Origin: Hymenobacter aranciens
GTDB lineage: Bacteria > Bacteroidota > Bacteroidia > Cytophagales > Hymenobacteraceae
DNA: 64,000 bases
Reading direction: 5' to 3'
Assembly: GCF_030580865.1 (NCBI RefSeq)
Contig: NZ_JAUQSY010000013.1
Location: 96,972-160,971, forward strand
Shown here: positions 8,114-16,609 of the stretch, piece after piece
Numbering within the stretch: position 1 is the first letter of the stretch
How the letters are laid out: every line of letters starts with the position of its first letter
Notes under the pieces: generated by a model
What the model was told of the DNA's origin: nothing
The model's database searches: none
The model's input: the letters and a program-made list of their open reading frames with translations, nothing else
Program-made: the position numbers and the translations under genes

Positions 8114-11100
8114 CTACTTCACCACTTCGAGCCAGCCGGTCCAGCTGTCGTTGGGGGTATACAGGTGGTAGTAGTAAAGGCCGGGGGCTACTCCGTCGCT
8201 GGTGCCCCAGCCGCGCGTGTAGCCCTTCTCCTCATACACCTTGCGGCCCCAGCGGTTGTAGATTTCCAGGTTGGCGGCATCGGGCCGGCGGCTGTCACGC
8301 TGTGGGAAGAAGTCGTCGTTGAGGCCGTCGTGGTTGGGGGTGATGATGTTCGGAATCTTGGTGGGCACAACGGGCAGGATGAGGAAGCTGGCAGTCGTGT
8401 CGGCGGTGCACCCCAGCTCGTAGATGCTGGTGAGGCGCACGGTGTAGGAGCCGGGGGCGGCGTAGATGTGCGTGGGGGCGACGTCGGTGCTGGTCTGGCC
8501 GTCGCCGAAGTCCCAGCGCAGGCTTTGCAGCCCCGGCGCCGTGCCTGGAACGGTGGAGAAGGTCACCAGCCCCACCGTGGTGGGGTCGATGATGGCCTGG
8601 GGGAACAGTGCCACGGCCTGCTGCACCGCTACGGTGGTAGTGGCCGTGCCGGTGCAGCCGCCGGGCGTGGCCACGGTCACGGTGTAGGTGGTGGTGGCGG
8701 TGGGGGTGGCCGTCACGCTGCGGGTGTTGGTGGCGCTGAGGCCGGTGGCCGGGCTCCAGAGGTAGGTGGCGCCGGGGCCGGCATCGGGCACGGTGAGGGT
8801 GGTGCTGCTGCCGGCGCAGATGGGGGCAGGGGTGGGCACACTCACGTTGAGCTGGTTGCTCACGTTCACGGTCACAGTATCCTTGCTTTCGCAGCCGTTG
8901 GTGCCCAGCTCGGTCAGGGTTACGATGTAGGTGGTGGTGGCGGCGGGCGTGGCCGTCACCTGGAAGCCGGTGGTGCTGCTCAGGCCGGTAGCGGGCGTCC
9001 AGTTGATGACGTAGTTGGCCGAAACCGGGGCATTAGCTACCGTGAGCGTGGCGCTGCTGCCGGGGCAAAGGGTGCGGTCGGGGCCGACGCTGATTTTGGC
9101 CAGCCCGCGCACGACGATGGTGGCGGTGGTGCTCACGCTGGGCGTGCAGGCGGTAGAGTCGTAGGCGGTGAGGCGCACGGTGTAGGTGCCGGGCGTGGTG
9201 TACACGGTGCTCACGTTGTTAGCCTGGGTGCTGGTCTGGCCGTTGCCGAAGTCCCAGGTGGTGCCGTTGGCATTGGCGTTGGGGCGGCTAAAGTTCACCG
9301 TGAGCGGAGCGCAGCCGGTGCGCACGTTGGGCGCGCCGTTGGCGGCCGGGGTGAAGTCGGCGTTCAGGCGCAGGATGTCCATCTTGAAGGCCGCGCTGGT
9401 GGTCTGGCGGGTGGTGCCGGTCTGGGTGCGGGCGAAGGCGTTGGGGGTGGTGGTGATGGCCGGGGCCAGGTTGCCGTTGCTTTGGAAGCGCACGCAGATG
9501 GCCTGGTAGATAATACCTTTCTTATCAAAGCGCGAGGTGCCGCCATCCACGTGCGTGGTGCCGGAGCCGAAGTAGCTGCCGTACACCAGGCGCCGGGCGC
9601 CGGGCGAGAGCTGCATCAGGTAGAGGTAGCCGTAAGTATTGTTGACGTTGTCGTTGGGGCTGCCGGAAGTGCTGTTGGGCACCTGCACCCGAATGGCGTC
9701 GGGCGTGGTGGGCAGGCCGGCGATGTTGGCCGCCCCCCAGCCCGAGAGCAGAATCTGGCCGCAGTTGTCGACCAGAAACGCCGTGGGCGAGATGTTGGGC
9801 ACCTGGCTACCGCCCCCGTTGCCGATGACGGTGGAGAAAGCCGTCGCATTGAGCCCGTAACTCAGCTTATGGATGAACTGCCGGCTGTTGGCGTTGCGGT
9901 AGATGCCGGCCGTCACGGGGTAGGCGCCCTTGGTCTGGCCCAGCACGTACACCGCGCCCTGGCGGTCGAGCTGCACAAAGAAGGCCTGGTCGTAGGCATT
10001 GGTGCCGAGGTAGGTGGCCTGCACTACCTGGCTGCCATCGGGGCTGATGTGGGCCACGAAGCCATCGGCCGCGCCGCCGCGGCTGGTGGCATTGAGGCCG
10101 CCGGTGGTGCGGGGGAAGTTGGTGCTGGTGGTGCCGCCGGCCACAAACACGCCGTTGAGGCTGTCGAGCTGGATGCTGTAGCCCGACTCGTTGCCGGTGC
10201 CGCCCAGGTAGCTGCTCCACACCAGGGCCGTGAGGCCCGGGTTGAGCTTGGTGACCACGGCATCGGAAGCGCCGCCGCGGGCCGTCTGGAAGCCGCCGGT
10301 GCTGGGGTAGTTGGTCGAGCGGCTCACCGAGGTGAAGTACACGTTGCCGGCGCGGTCCAGAATCACGTCGCCGCGCAGGTCGTCGCCGAAGTTCTCGTAG
10401 AGGGCCAAGCTCTGGTCCATGCGCCCGTCGATGCCGGTGCCGCCCACGTAGGTGGAGGCCAGCAGCTGGTTGCCGCCCGCGCTCAGGCGCGACACCACCA
10501 GGTCGGTAGTGCCGCCCAGGGCGCGGTCGTAGGCGCCGGTGGTGGTGGGGTAGTTGCTGGCATCGGTGCTACCCAGGATAACCAGCTCGCCCGCGTCGTT
10601 GGTCACGAGGCTGTGCGGGTACTCGTCGGCCGAGTTGCTGCCGCCGCCGCCCAGGTAGGTGGCGTACACGAGGCTGCTGGCGCCGGTGGTAGCGTTGGGG
10701 TTGTATTTGCTGATGACAATGTCGGTGTTGCCGCCGTTGAAGCTGGCGTCGTAGGCGCCCGTGGTGGTGGGGTAGCCGGCCGAGAAGTTAACGCTGGCGG
10801 CGTAGAGGTTGCCGGCCGTGTCGGGGCAGGCGGTGTAGCCCCAGTTCAGCGCGGCCGTGGCGCCGGAATAGGTGGAGTACACCAGCACCGGGTCGATGAC
10901 GAGGGGCAAGGCCTTGTTGTAGCCTTTGGGCAGGCCGAAGCTCACCACGTTGCCTTTGCCCAGCACGTAGTGGCAGGGCACGGCCACGCGGCGGCCGTGC
11001 ACGAGCTGGTAGGCAAAGGGCTGCTGCTCGGTCACGCGGCCCACGCTGGTTTCAATCTGCAGGGCGCCATCCACCACGCGCAGGCTTTGCTGGCCCTCAT

Positions 11101-11644
11101 ACTTCAGCTGAATGCGGCGGGCGTCGGCCCCGGCGGCCAGCTCGAAGTCGTACTCCATCACCGGGCCGCGTGAGTAAAAGCGCAAATCGGTGCCGGGGTA
11201 GAGCTGCTGGTAGCGCACGTCGGTGAAGGCCGGCACGTCGGTGGCCCAGCGGCGGCGGTCGTTGCCCAGGAAGTAGTTGAGGTGCTCGCCGGTGGGCTGC
11301 TCGCCGCGCACGGCAGGCTTGGCGTTGGCCCCCACAAAGTTCACGGCGTAGGCGTGGGCCGGCACGGCCAGCTTGGCGCCGCGGCCCCGGTGGTGGTGGC
11401 GCTCGTCGGCGGCGCGGACGTCGTAGCGGGCCACCAGCAGGCGGTTTTTCTCCAGAAACAGCCGCCCGGCCGGAATGTCCGCCGCAAACAGCACCGGCGC
11501 CTCCCACTGCTGCCGGTTGGGCACGAAGCGCAGCGGGTGCGGGTCGGCGGGAAGGGGAGCGGTGGCGGGCGGGCCAGCCAGCGCCGTAGTCAGGGTAAAC
11601 AAGCTGCTGCCGAGGCACAGCCAACGCGTAAGCATTGCGCGCAT
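8114..11644 (-). CDS. Large secreted protein with SBBP repeats, PKD domains and T9SS type B sorting domain
   Basis: Surface or secreted protein of unknown ligand. From the chosen ATG at 11644 the N-terminus (MRAMLTRWLCLGSSLFTLTT) is a good signal peptide; an open frame extends upstream to 11707 but would bury it. A DUF7948-like N-terminal region follows (RFVPNRQQWEAPVLFAADIP), then SBBP-like beta-propeller repeats (VYATYLGGGG; SSYLGGTGNESGYSIQLD), then four PKD/Ig-like domains (WDFGNGQTST; WDFGDGQTST). The C-terminus, beginning VPTKIPNIITPNHDGLNDDF, is a gliding-motility-associated (CHU_C) domain used for T9SS type B sorting. It is about 1176 residues. It shares orientation with, and may be functionally paired with, the T9SS protein at 11861. 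Confidence 0.9.
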   Translation of the reverse strand: MRAMLTRWLCLGSSLFTLTTALAGPPATAPLPADPHPLRFVPNRQQWEAPVLFAADIPAGRLFLEKNRLLVARYDVRAADERHHHRGRGAKLAVPAHAYAVNFVGANAKPAVRGEQPTGEHLNYFLGNDRRRWATDVPAFTDVRYQQLYPGTDLRFYSRGPVMEYDFELAAGADARRIQLKYEGQQSLRVVDGALQIETSVGRVTEQQPFAYQLVHGRRVAVPCHYVLGKGNVVSFGLPKGYNKALPLVIDPVLVYSTYSGATAALNWGYTACPDTAGNLYAASVNFSAGYPTTTGAYDASFNGGNTDIVISKYNPNATTGASSLVYATYLGGGGSNSADEYPHSLVTNDAGELVILGSTDASNYPTTTGAYDRALGGTTDLVVSRLSAGGNQLLASTYVGGTGIDGRMDQSLALYENFGDDLRGDVILDRAGNVYFTSVSRSTNYPSTGGFQTARGGASDAVVTKLNPGLTALVWSSYLGGTGNESGYSIQLDSLNGVFVAGGTTSTNFPRTTGGLNATSRGGAADGFVAHISPDGSQVVQATYLGTNAYDQAFFVQLDRQGAVYVLGQTKGAYPVTAGIYRNANSRQFIHKLSYGLNATAFSTVIGNGGGSQVPNISPTAFLVDNCGQILLSGWGAANIAGLPTTPDAIRVQVPNSTSGSPNDNVNNTYGYLYLMQLSPGARRLVYGSYFGSGTTHVDGGTSRFDKKGIIYQAICVRFQSNGNLAPAITTTPNAFARTQTGTTRQTTSAAFKMDILRLNADFTPAANGAPNVRTGCAPLTVNFSRPNANANGTTWDFGNGQTSTQANNVSTVYTTPGTYTVRLTAYDSTACTPSVSTTATIVVRGLAKISVGPDRTLCPGSSATLTVANAPVSANYVINWTPATGLSSTTGFQVTATPAATTTYIVTLTELGTNGCESKDTVTVNVSNQLNVSVPTPAPICAGSSTTLTVPDAGPGATYLWSPATGLSATNTRSVTATPTATTTYTVTVATPGGCTGTATTTVAVQQAVALFPQAIIDPTTVGLVTFSTVPGTAPGLQSLRWDFGDGQTSTDVAPTHIYAAPGSYTVRLTSIYELGCTADTTASFLILPVVPTKIPNIITPNHDGLNDDFFPQRDSRRPDAANLEIYNRWGRKVYEEKGYTRGWGTSDGVAPGLYYYHLYTPNDSWTGWLEVVK

Positions 11645-11724
11645 AAAGGAGAATGGATGGGGGATAAGAGCACCGGCCCAAACCCGAACTCTAAAAGCCG
11701 GGTTCACGCACGAACTACAAAGGT

Positions 11725-11758
11725 CCGGCGCGCAAATGGATTTCGCGTTGCGCGCCGG
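11725..11758. repeat. Short inverted repeat
   Basis: CCGGCGCGCAA (11725-11735) and its exact complement (11748-11758) flank 12 bases. It lies upstream of the 8114-11644 gene, next to a CGAACTACAAAG word also found in the inverted repeat at 13572. Confidence 0.75.
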
Positions 11759-11805
11759 TTAAGAAATCCCCCTGCGGCGGCCAATGGCGGCGTTTTGCCG
11801 ATGGA

Positions 11806-11852
11806 GTGCGAGGGGCTGGCGCGCGTCGGAGACGCGCGCCAGCCCCTCGCAC
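11806..11852. repeat. 22-bp perfect hairpin
   Basis: Arms 11806-11827 and 11831-11852 are perfectly complementary around a GGA loop. It begins 9 bases beyond the stop of the minus-strand gene at 11861, so it may stop transcription, but no T-run follows; it is better described as a palindromic intergenic repeat. Confidence 0.9.
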
Positions 11853-11860
11853 CCATCCCA

Positions 11861-13549
11861 TTACTCCACCACCAGCCGGCTGCGCCACTGCCGCCCATCG
11901 GGGGCCAGGGCCTGCACGATGTACACGCCCGGCGCGCCGGGCACTGCCAGCCGTGGGCCCTGCCACACCTGCCGCCCCAGCGCGTCGCTCACCACCACCT
12001 GCGTGCCGGCCGGCAGCGGCGGCAGCTGCAGCGCCGCCCCCCGCGCCACGGGGTTGGGGTACACCGCCAGCGGCGCGGCCGCCTGCCCCGGGCGGGTGGT
12101 GGTGGGCAATTGCCCCAGCCGGGCCAGGAAGGGATTGGTGAGGTAGGCCACCGGGTTCTGGGCCGAGGTGGGGTTGCTGCTGACGGTGTGGGCACCGAAG
12201 CGGCCGGTGCCGTTGAGGTCGCCGGCCAGCAGCAGCTCGCCGTTGGGCAGCCAGGCCAGGTGGCCGGGCAGCTCGTCGCCGGGGCCGTCGGCCTGCTGGC
12301 CCCAGCGCAGGCGGCCCTGCGGCGTGAAGCTCAGCACCAGGCCGTCGCGCGAGCTGCTGCCGCCCGGCAGGAAGCTCACGCCGTCCACCAGGGCATCGCC
12401 GATGAGGATGGCGGCCACGTAGCTGTTGCCGGCCGCGTCTACCGTCAGGCCGCTGGTGGCGGGGCCGTAGAGCGTGGCGGTGGAGGCCAGCTCCCGGGCC
12501 CAGTTCACGCGGCCGGTGGCTTCGTCGAGGGCCAGCAGCAGGCCGCCCCGGTCGGTCGAGCTCAGGGTAGCGGGGCCGAAGCTGGCCAGGCCCTCGTAGC
12601 TGCCCGTCACCAGCAGCTGGCCGGTGCCGTCGAGCACGGCGCGGTTGGCAAGGTCGTTGCCGGCCCCGCCTTCCGAGAACACCCAGGCGGGCGTGCCCTG
12701 GGCGTCGTATTTCACTACCACGGCGTCGTTCTCGCCGGGCGTGGCGGGCAGGGGCAGGCTGCCGAAGCCGCCCGCGCCGGGCGTGCTGGTCCAGGTGAGG
12801 TAGCAGGCGCCGGCCGGGCTCACCAGGAGGTGCGGGGCGTATTGGTAGTAGTTGCCGACGCCCGAGGGCGTTTCGTGCCCGCCCTGCCGGGCCCAAGCCA
12901 GCTGCCCCTGCGCATCAAACCTGGCCAGAAACACATCCGAGGCCACCGCGCCCGGCGGGCCGGCCACCACCAGCGTGGTGCTGCCCAGCACCATGCTGCC
13001 GCTGAAGGTGCCCGTGAAGTAGGCATTGCCCGCCGCATCGAGCCCCATGCCCGAGCTGATGACGCCATTGCCGCCGCCCAGCTGCCGCAGCCACTGCGGC
13101 TGCCCCTGGGCGTTGATTTTGGCCAGAAACAGGAAGGTGTCGCCCTGCGGGTTGTTGAGCGACAAGCCGCCCAGGCTCATGCGCTGGGTGAAGGAGCCGC
13201 CCACGTACACGTTGCCCTGGGCGTCGCTCACCACGTCGTGCGCCACGGTGTAGGCGGCCCCGGCCAGGTGCAGGCCCCACAGCAGCCCGCCGCCGGGGGC
13301 GTACTTGGCCAGGTAGCTGTCCTGCAGCCCAGTGGCGGCGAAAGTGGTGCCGGGCCCCAGCGCCAGCGTCTGGTTGAAGATGCCGGTGAGGTAGGCGTTG
13401 CCACTGGCATCGGTGAGCAGGCCGGTGGCGGTGGCGCTGCCGGGGCAGTCGAGCACCTGGGCGCGCAGCCAGTCGGGCGCGGTGGTAGATTGGGCCCGGG
13501 CGGTGGCACTGCCCAGCAGCAACAGGAAAAACAGATAACGAAGACGCAT
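11861..13549 (-). CDS. Secreted beta-propeller-like protein with T9SS type A sorting domain
   Basis: Signal peptide at residues 1-19 (MRLRYLFFLLLLGSATARAQ). The body consists of repeated blades with the SBBP-like pattern 'D-x-x-G-N-x-Y-x-x-G-x-F' (LLTDASGNAYLTGIFNQTLA; VSDAQGNVYVGGSFTQRMSL; LDAAGNAYFTGTFSGSMVLG), so a propeller fold is likely. The last ~80 residues (AVYPNPVARGAALQL ... YIVQALAPDGRQWRSRLVVE) match the T9SS type A C-terminal sorting domain. Length 562. Ligand or enzymatic activity cannot be told. The promoter region upstream contains the long inverted repeat at 13572. Confidence 0.88.
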   Translation of the reverse strand: MRLRYLFFLLLLGSATARAQSTTAPDWLRAQVLDCPGSATATGLLTDASGNAYLTGIFNQTLALGPGTTFAATGLQDSYLAKYAPGGGLLWGLHLAGAAYTVAHDVVSDAQGNVYVGGSFTQRMSLGGLSLNNPQGDTFLFLAKINAQGQPQWLRQLGGGNGVISSGMGLDAAGNAYFTGTFSGSMVLGSTTLVVAGPPGAVASDVFLARFDAQGQLAWARQGGHETPSGVGNYYQYAPHLLVSPAGACYLTWTSTPGAGGFGSLPLPATPGENDAVVVKYDAQGTPAWVFSEGGAGNDLANRAVLDGTGQLLVTGSYEGLASFGPATLSSTDRGGLLLALDEATGRVNWARELASTATLYGPATSGLTVDAAGNSYVAAILIGDALVDGVSFLPGGSSSRDGLVLSFTPQGRLRWGQQADGPGDELPGHLAWLPNGELLLAGDLNGTGRFGAHTVSSNPTSAQNPVAYLTNPFLARLGQLPTTTRPGQAAAPLAVYPNPVARGAALQLPPLPAGTQVVVSDALGRQVWQGPRLAVPGAPGVYIVQALAPDGRQWRSRLVVE

Positions 13550-13571
13550 GGAACAGAGTAAGCTTAAGGGC

Positions 13572-13673
13572 GGGCAGTAGCGCGAGCTTTGTAGTTCGCG
13601 TTCCCGCGCCGTTAAAGTCGTTGAACTGGCGCGTGGCGCGGGGACGCGAACTACAAAGTTCGCGCTACTGCCC
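13572..13673. repeat. 39-bp inverted repeat in a divergent promoter region
   Basis: Arms 13572-13610 and 13635-13673 match at 37 of 39 positions and enclose 24 bases. It contains ACTTTGTAGTTCGCG; a related word occurs at 11711. It lies between two divergent genes, so it is not a terminator of either. Confidence 0.9.
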
Positions 13674-13725
13674 TGACGCCGTAGCTCCCCCGCCGGGTTG
13701 CCTGCCCCGTACCTTCGCCCTCCCT

Positions 13726-14118
13726 ATGGAACCCATCGAATCATCTACCCTCGCCCTCCTGGCCCTGCGCTGCCCGCGCTGCCACCAGGCCCCGCTGTTC
13801 ACGCACCCGGCTGCCAGCCTGCATTTCAGCGACATGCTCAAGCAGTGCCCCGTCTGCGGCCAGAGCTACGAGCCCGAGCCGGGCTTCTACTTCGGGGCCA
13901 TGTACATCAGCTCGGGCTTTGCCGTGGCGGTGGTCGTCATCGTGGGCTTGCTGCTCTATTTCCTAGCCGGCGACCCCGATACCTGGGTGTACATCGCCGT
14001 CGTGACGGGCGTGATGCTGCTGGCCACGCCGCTCGTCTTCCGCTACTCGCGGGCGCTGATGCTTTACCTGTTCGGCGGGGCAAGGTATGATGCTGACTGG
14101 GCGCGCCGTAAACGCTAA
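13726..14118 (+). CDS. DUF983 membrane protein
   Basis: Small membrane protein of unknown function. The N-terminus carries two CxxC pairs (LRCPRCHQAPLF and LKQCPVCGQSYEPEPGFYFG), a likely zinc site, and the GFYFGAMY motif typical of DUF983. Two transmembrane helices follow (about 62-85 and 89-107). The ATG at 13726 gives 130 residues, the usual size; an open frame extends upstream to 13621 but starts within the inverted repeat region. A TACCTTCG sequence about 15 bases upstream may be a -7 box. Confidence 0.85.
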   Translation: MEPIESSTLALLALRCPRCHQAPLFTHPAASLHFSDMLKQCPVCGQSYEPEPGFYFGAMYISSGFAVAVVVIVGLLLYFLAGDPDTWVYIAVVTGVMLLATPLVFRYSRALMLYLFGGARYDADWARRKR

Positions 14119-14195
14119 GAAAAAAGAAACGGAATAAAGCGAAAGAGTTAAAAATAAGTCCTACATTTCGGGCTCACTTTTAACTGTTTTCACTG

Positions 14196-14621
14196 ATGCC
14201 CATTGAGTATTCCCTGGCTGAGCGCGGCAACCCCGGCAAGCCCACCGACCCCAAAAAGTTTTACGCCGTGGCCCGCTCCACCGGCGACACTACCACGCGC
14301 GGCCTCGCCGGCCGCATTAATGAGATGAGCACCGTGAGCACCGTCGACGTGATGGCCGTGCTCGAAGCCCTGTTTCAGACCGTGCCCCGCGAGCTGGCCG
14401 AGGGCCGCATCGTGCGCTGCGGCGACTTCGGCTCCTTTGCCGTGAGCCTGCAAAGTGATGGAGCCGCTAGCGAAAAAGAGTTTGTTGTGGGCCTCATCAA
14501 CAATGTGAAAGTGGTGTTCCGCCCCGGCAAGCTCTTCGCCCAGGCCATGCAACAGGCCGACTTTAAGCGCGTCGGACCGTCGGAAGAGTCGAAAGCCCGC
14601 GCCACCCGCAAGCGCGGCTAA
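14196..14621 (+). CDS. HU-like DNA-binding protein (Bacteroidota HU-HIG type)
   Basis: Probable nucleoid-associated protein. The core resembles the variant HU domain common in Bacteroidota: VARSTGDTTTRGLAGRINEM ... VDVMAVLEALFQTVPRELAEG ... RCGDFGSFAVSLQSDG ... VVFRPGKLFAQAM. Residues about 20-120 hold the domain; the tail (SKARATRKRG) is basic. Length 141, against ~90 for classic HU and ~120-170 for this variant. It stands alone between DUF983 and a convergent operon. Confidence 0.85.
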   Translation: MPIEYSLAERGNPGKPTDPKKFYAVARSTGDTTTRGLAGRINEMSTVSTVDVMAVLEALFQTVPRELAEGRIVRCGDFGSFAVSLQSDGAASEKEFVVGLINNVKVVFRPGKLFAQAMQQADFKRVGPSEESKARATRKRG

Positions 14622-14685
14622 GCGGACATAGGCGCGTCCGCAGGCGGACGTACCTATGTCCGGGGGCGGACGCTACTATGTCCGC
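14622..14685. repeat. Cluster of three ~20-bp palindromic repeat copies
   Basis: CGGACATAGG-type word at 14623-14641, its inverted copy at 14644-14662 (17 of 19 positions pair), and another inverted copy at 14666-14685. They are immediately after the HU-like gene stop. Confidence 0.8.
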
Positions 14686-14699
14686 TTGTTGTCATTGGC

Positions 14700-14724
14700 A
14701 GGCCCGCCCTATTGGGGCGGGCCT
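14700..14724. terminator. Bidirectional-position hairpin
   Basis: AGGCCCGCCC (14700-14709) and GGGCGGGCCT (14715-14724) form a perfect stem followed by GTTTGGTTT. It separates convergent genes. Confidence 0.6.
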
Positions 14725-14731
14725 GTTTGGT

Positions 14732-15220
14732 TTAACGGCGCGGCCGGTCCATTTCTGCCGGGCACAGGAACTCAATTCGCACCCCCTGCTGGGCCAAGGC
14801 TTCGCGGTGATGATGCCAGTCCGAGTCGGTGGCATTCACTACCGGCGGCCGGGCCGGGTGGGTGAGGGCAGCGGCTACAAACTTGCGGTCTGACAAATCG
14901 AATGCCGCCAACTCCGGCCTGGTAGGAAACGCCGCAAAGCCGCCATCTTCGGCCATTTCCAGCGTCACCAGCTCGCAATGGCGTGAGTTGCTGCGGTTGC
15001 GCAGAGCCCACAAGTAAAAGGCATCGCCCACTCCCGGCTGCCCACTCGGGCTAAGCTTGTTCTGATATTCCTTTAGAATCAGAAACCCGTCGTCCAGCAC
15101 CAGAATTTCGGAAAGTTGCAGTTGCCGCAACCGTGCTGCTGCGGCCCGCATACAAGCCGGTTCGGCGCTCGACTTGCCGTTGGCCGCCAGCGGCACGTTG
15201 GTATCGATGAGGTAGTACAT
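14732..15220 (-). CDS. PIN-like domain protein next to the ATPase gene
   Basis: Possible ribonuclease. It begins MYYLIDTNVPLAANG, the first PIN strand with its catalytic-type Asp6 and Asn8; a conserved-looking helix (FLILKEYQNKLS) and late acidic positions (FDLSDRKFVAAAL; VNATDSDWHHH) follow in the order expected for PIN nucleases. Length 162. The start lies 3 bases after the stop of the ATPase gene, so they are translated from one message. There is no antitoxin-like partner, which argues against a simple VapC toxin. Activity is inference from these motifs. Confidence 0.7.
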   Translation of the reverse strand: MYYLIDTNVPLAANGKSSAEPACMRAAAARLRQLQLSEILVLDDGFLILKEYQNKLSPSGQPGVGDAFYLWALRNRSNSRHCELVTLEMAEDGGFAAFPTRPELAAFDLSDRKFVAAALTHPARPPVVNATDSDWHHHREALAQQGVRIEFLCPAEMDRPRR

Positions 15221-15223
15221 CGG

Positions 15224-16591
15224 CTACGGCTGCTGCGCCTGCATCCGGCGCTTCATTTCGGCCTCCATCATGGCCGCCGCCTCGCCCAGCGTGTCGCCAA
15301 AAAAGCCTTCCGGCCAGTTCCGGATGTTGCCGTACTCGTCCAGGTCCAGCGCCGTCAGCTCCGAGCGCCCTTCCTTGATGGCCGTGAAATAGAGCTTCAC
15401 GGCCTCGGTGTCAATGACCTCTTCGGCCATGCGCCGCTGCAGCCGCTGCAACAGGTGCTCGCTGTGGCTTTCGAGTACAATCTGCAGCCGCCGCCGCTTG
15501 ATGGCGTCGATAAACACGTCGGCCAGCCCCGCCTGCACCGCCGGGTGCAGGTGTATCTCGGGCTGCTCCAGTATCACGGTGCTGCCCTCGGGCACGTAAA
15601 ACAGCAGCACCAGCACCGGCAGTATCTGCGACACCCCGAAGCCCACATCGGTCAGAAACACGCTCGCCGACTCGGCCGTGCGCTGAATGCGCACCTCGTA
15701 CTCCTTGCGGTTCGGCGCAATGGGCTGCACTTTGAAGGAGTAAATCAGGCCTAGCTCTTTCAGCCAGTGCGCCACGTGTTCTTCGACGGTGCGCTTGGGC
15801 TGGCCGGGGCCCATGTCAATAGTTGAGTGCATTTGGCGTGAAGCCAACATTGCTGCTACTGCTCGTTCACCACGATTACCTACCCCATTAGGCTTGCCAC
15901 CACCCCATATGTATAACCGACTTGGATACTCCCGAAGAGGCCCTAAATAGAAGAAGGTGGAAAAGAGATTTTCAATCTCGAACAACAACCTATAAACTAA
16001 ATCAGTCGAACCTAAATCCTGATAGAAGTCCCCGGGAAATCCATAAAATTTGGTGGTACGGGAAAAGATGTGTTGCCTTTTAGCGGTCTTCTTACCGAGG
16101 CCTTTCAATATCAATTTGTACTGCGGTACAAAGCTTTTTGGAGTAGGAACCGCTCTTATTCCTACTTCGACCGGTCCAACTTGGTAGGTAAAGCTAATCA
16201 ACTGCGTATTGTCAGCAGTTTGCTTAATTGTTGATGCAAAAGATATGTAATTTGAAGTTACAATTGGTTTACCGTTAAGCTTATTGTAATCTACCGCTTC
16301 AAAAGTACGGATAGGTCGCCAATTAATTAAAAACGATAATTCTTCTGGAATCTTGTGCTTGTGTAGGATATCATGTATCGTCCCTAATTCTACATAAGAT
16401 GTATTATCACCCAAATCTAAAATCTGCTCCCTATCCGACGACTCCACCGTCTGCTTGAGCATGAGCAGGAATTGCAGCAGGCTGGATTTGCCCGACGAGT
16501 TGGTGCCGAAGAAGCCGGTGAGGCTGCCAAAGGCAATATCCCCCGTGTCTTGCCACGACTTGAAGTTCTGAATGCGCAGGGTTTCTAGCAT
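15224..16591 (-). CDS. OLD/ABC-like AAA ATPase with DUF3696-type C-terminus
   Basis: SMC/OLD-class ATPase. Walker A is GTNSSGKSS at residues 29-37; the signature-like DVGFGVSQILP lies near 312; Walker B is VILEQPEIHLHP near 340; the switch His follows in VLESHSEHLLQRL; and the tail (LDEYGNIRNWPEGFFGDTL) matches DUF3696. Such ATPases often partner a nuclease in phage-defence or DNA-processing pairs; here the partner is the PIN protein 3 bases downstream. The N- and C-terminal coding parts are GC-rich, whereas about 15840-16440 is clearly AT-rich (by eye roughly 40% GC, as low as 30% in one 60-base line), so the middle may have been exchanged by recombination. The MFS gene ends 18 bases upstream. 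Confidence 0.85.
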   Translation of the reverse strand: MLETLRIQNFKSWQDTGDIAFGSLTGFFGTNSSGKSSLLQFLLMLKQTVESSDREQILDLGDNTSYVELGTIHDILHKHKIPEELSFLINWRPIRTFEAVDYNKLNGKPIVTSNYISFASTIKQTADNTQLISFTYQVGPVEVGIRAVPTPKSFVPQYKLILKGLGKKTAKRQHIFSRTTKFYGFPGDFYQDLGSTDLVYRLLFEIENLFSTFFYLGPLREYPSRLYIWGGGKPNGVGNRGERAVAAMLASRQMHSTIDMGPGQPKRTVEEHVAHWLKELGLIYSFKVQPIAPNRKEYEVRIQRTAESASVFLTDVGFGVSQILPVLVLLFYVPEGSTVILEQPEIHLHPAVQAGLADVFIDAIKRRRLQIVLESHSEHLLQRLQRRMAEEVIDTEAVKLYFTAIKEGRSELTALDLDEYGNIRNWPEGFFGDTLGEAAAMMEAEMKRRMQAQQP

Positions 16592-16609
16592 ACCGCGAAG
16601 GTAACGCGC

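Noticed and set aside
8165..11173. Long plus-strand open frame of 1002 codons
   Set aside because: It is antisense to the T9SS protein and consists of Gly, Ala and Val-rich low-complexity sequence typical of a high-GC shadow frame.
11282..13561. Plus-strand open frame of 759 codons over two minus-strand genes
   Set aside because: It spans the gap and palindromes between two well-supported genes and has shadow-frame composition.
14732..15220. VapC toxin of a toxin-antitoxin pair
   Set aside because: No small antitoxin gene is adjacent; the neighbour is a large ATPase in a 3-base-spaced operon.
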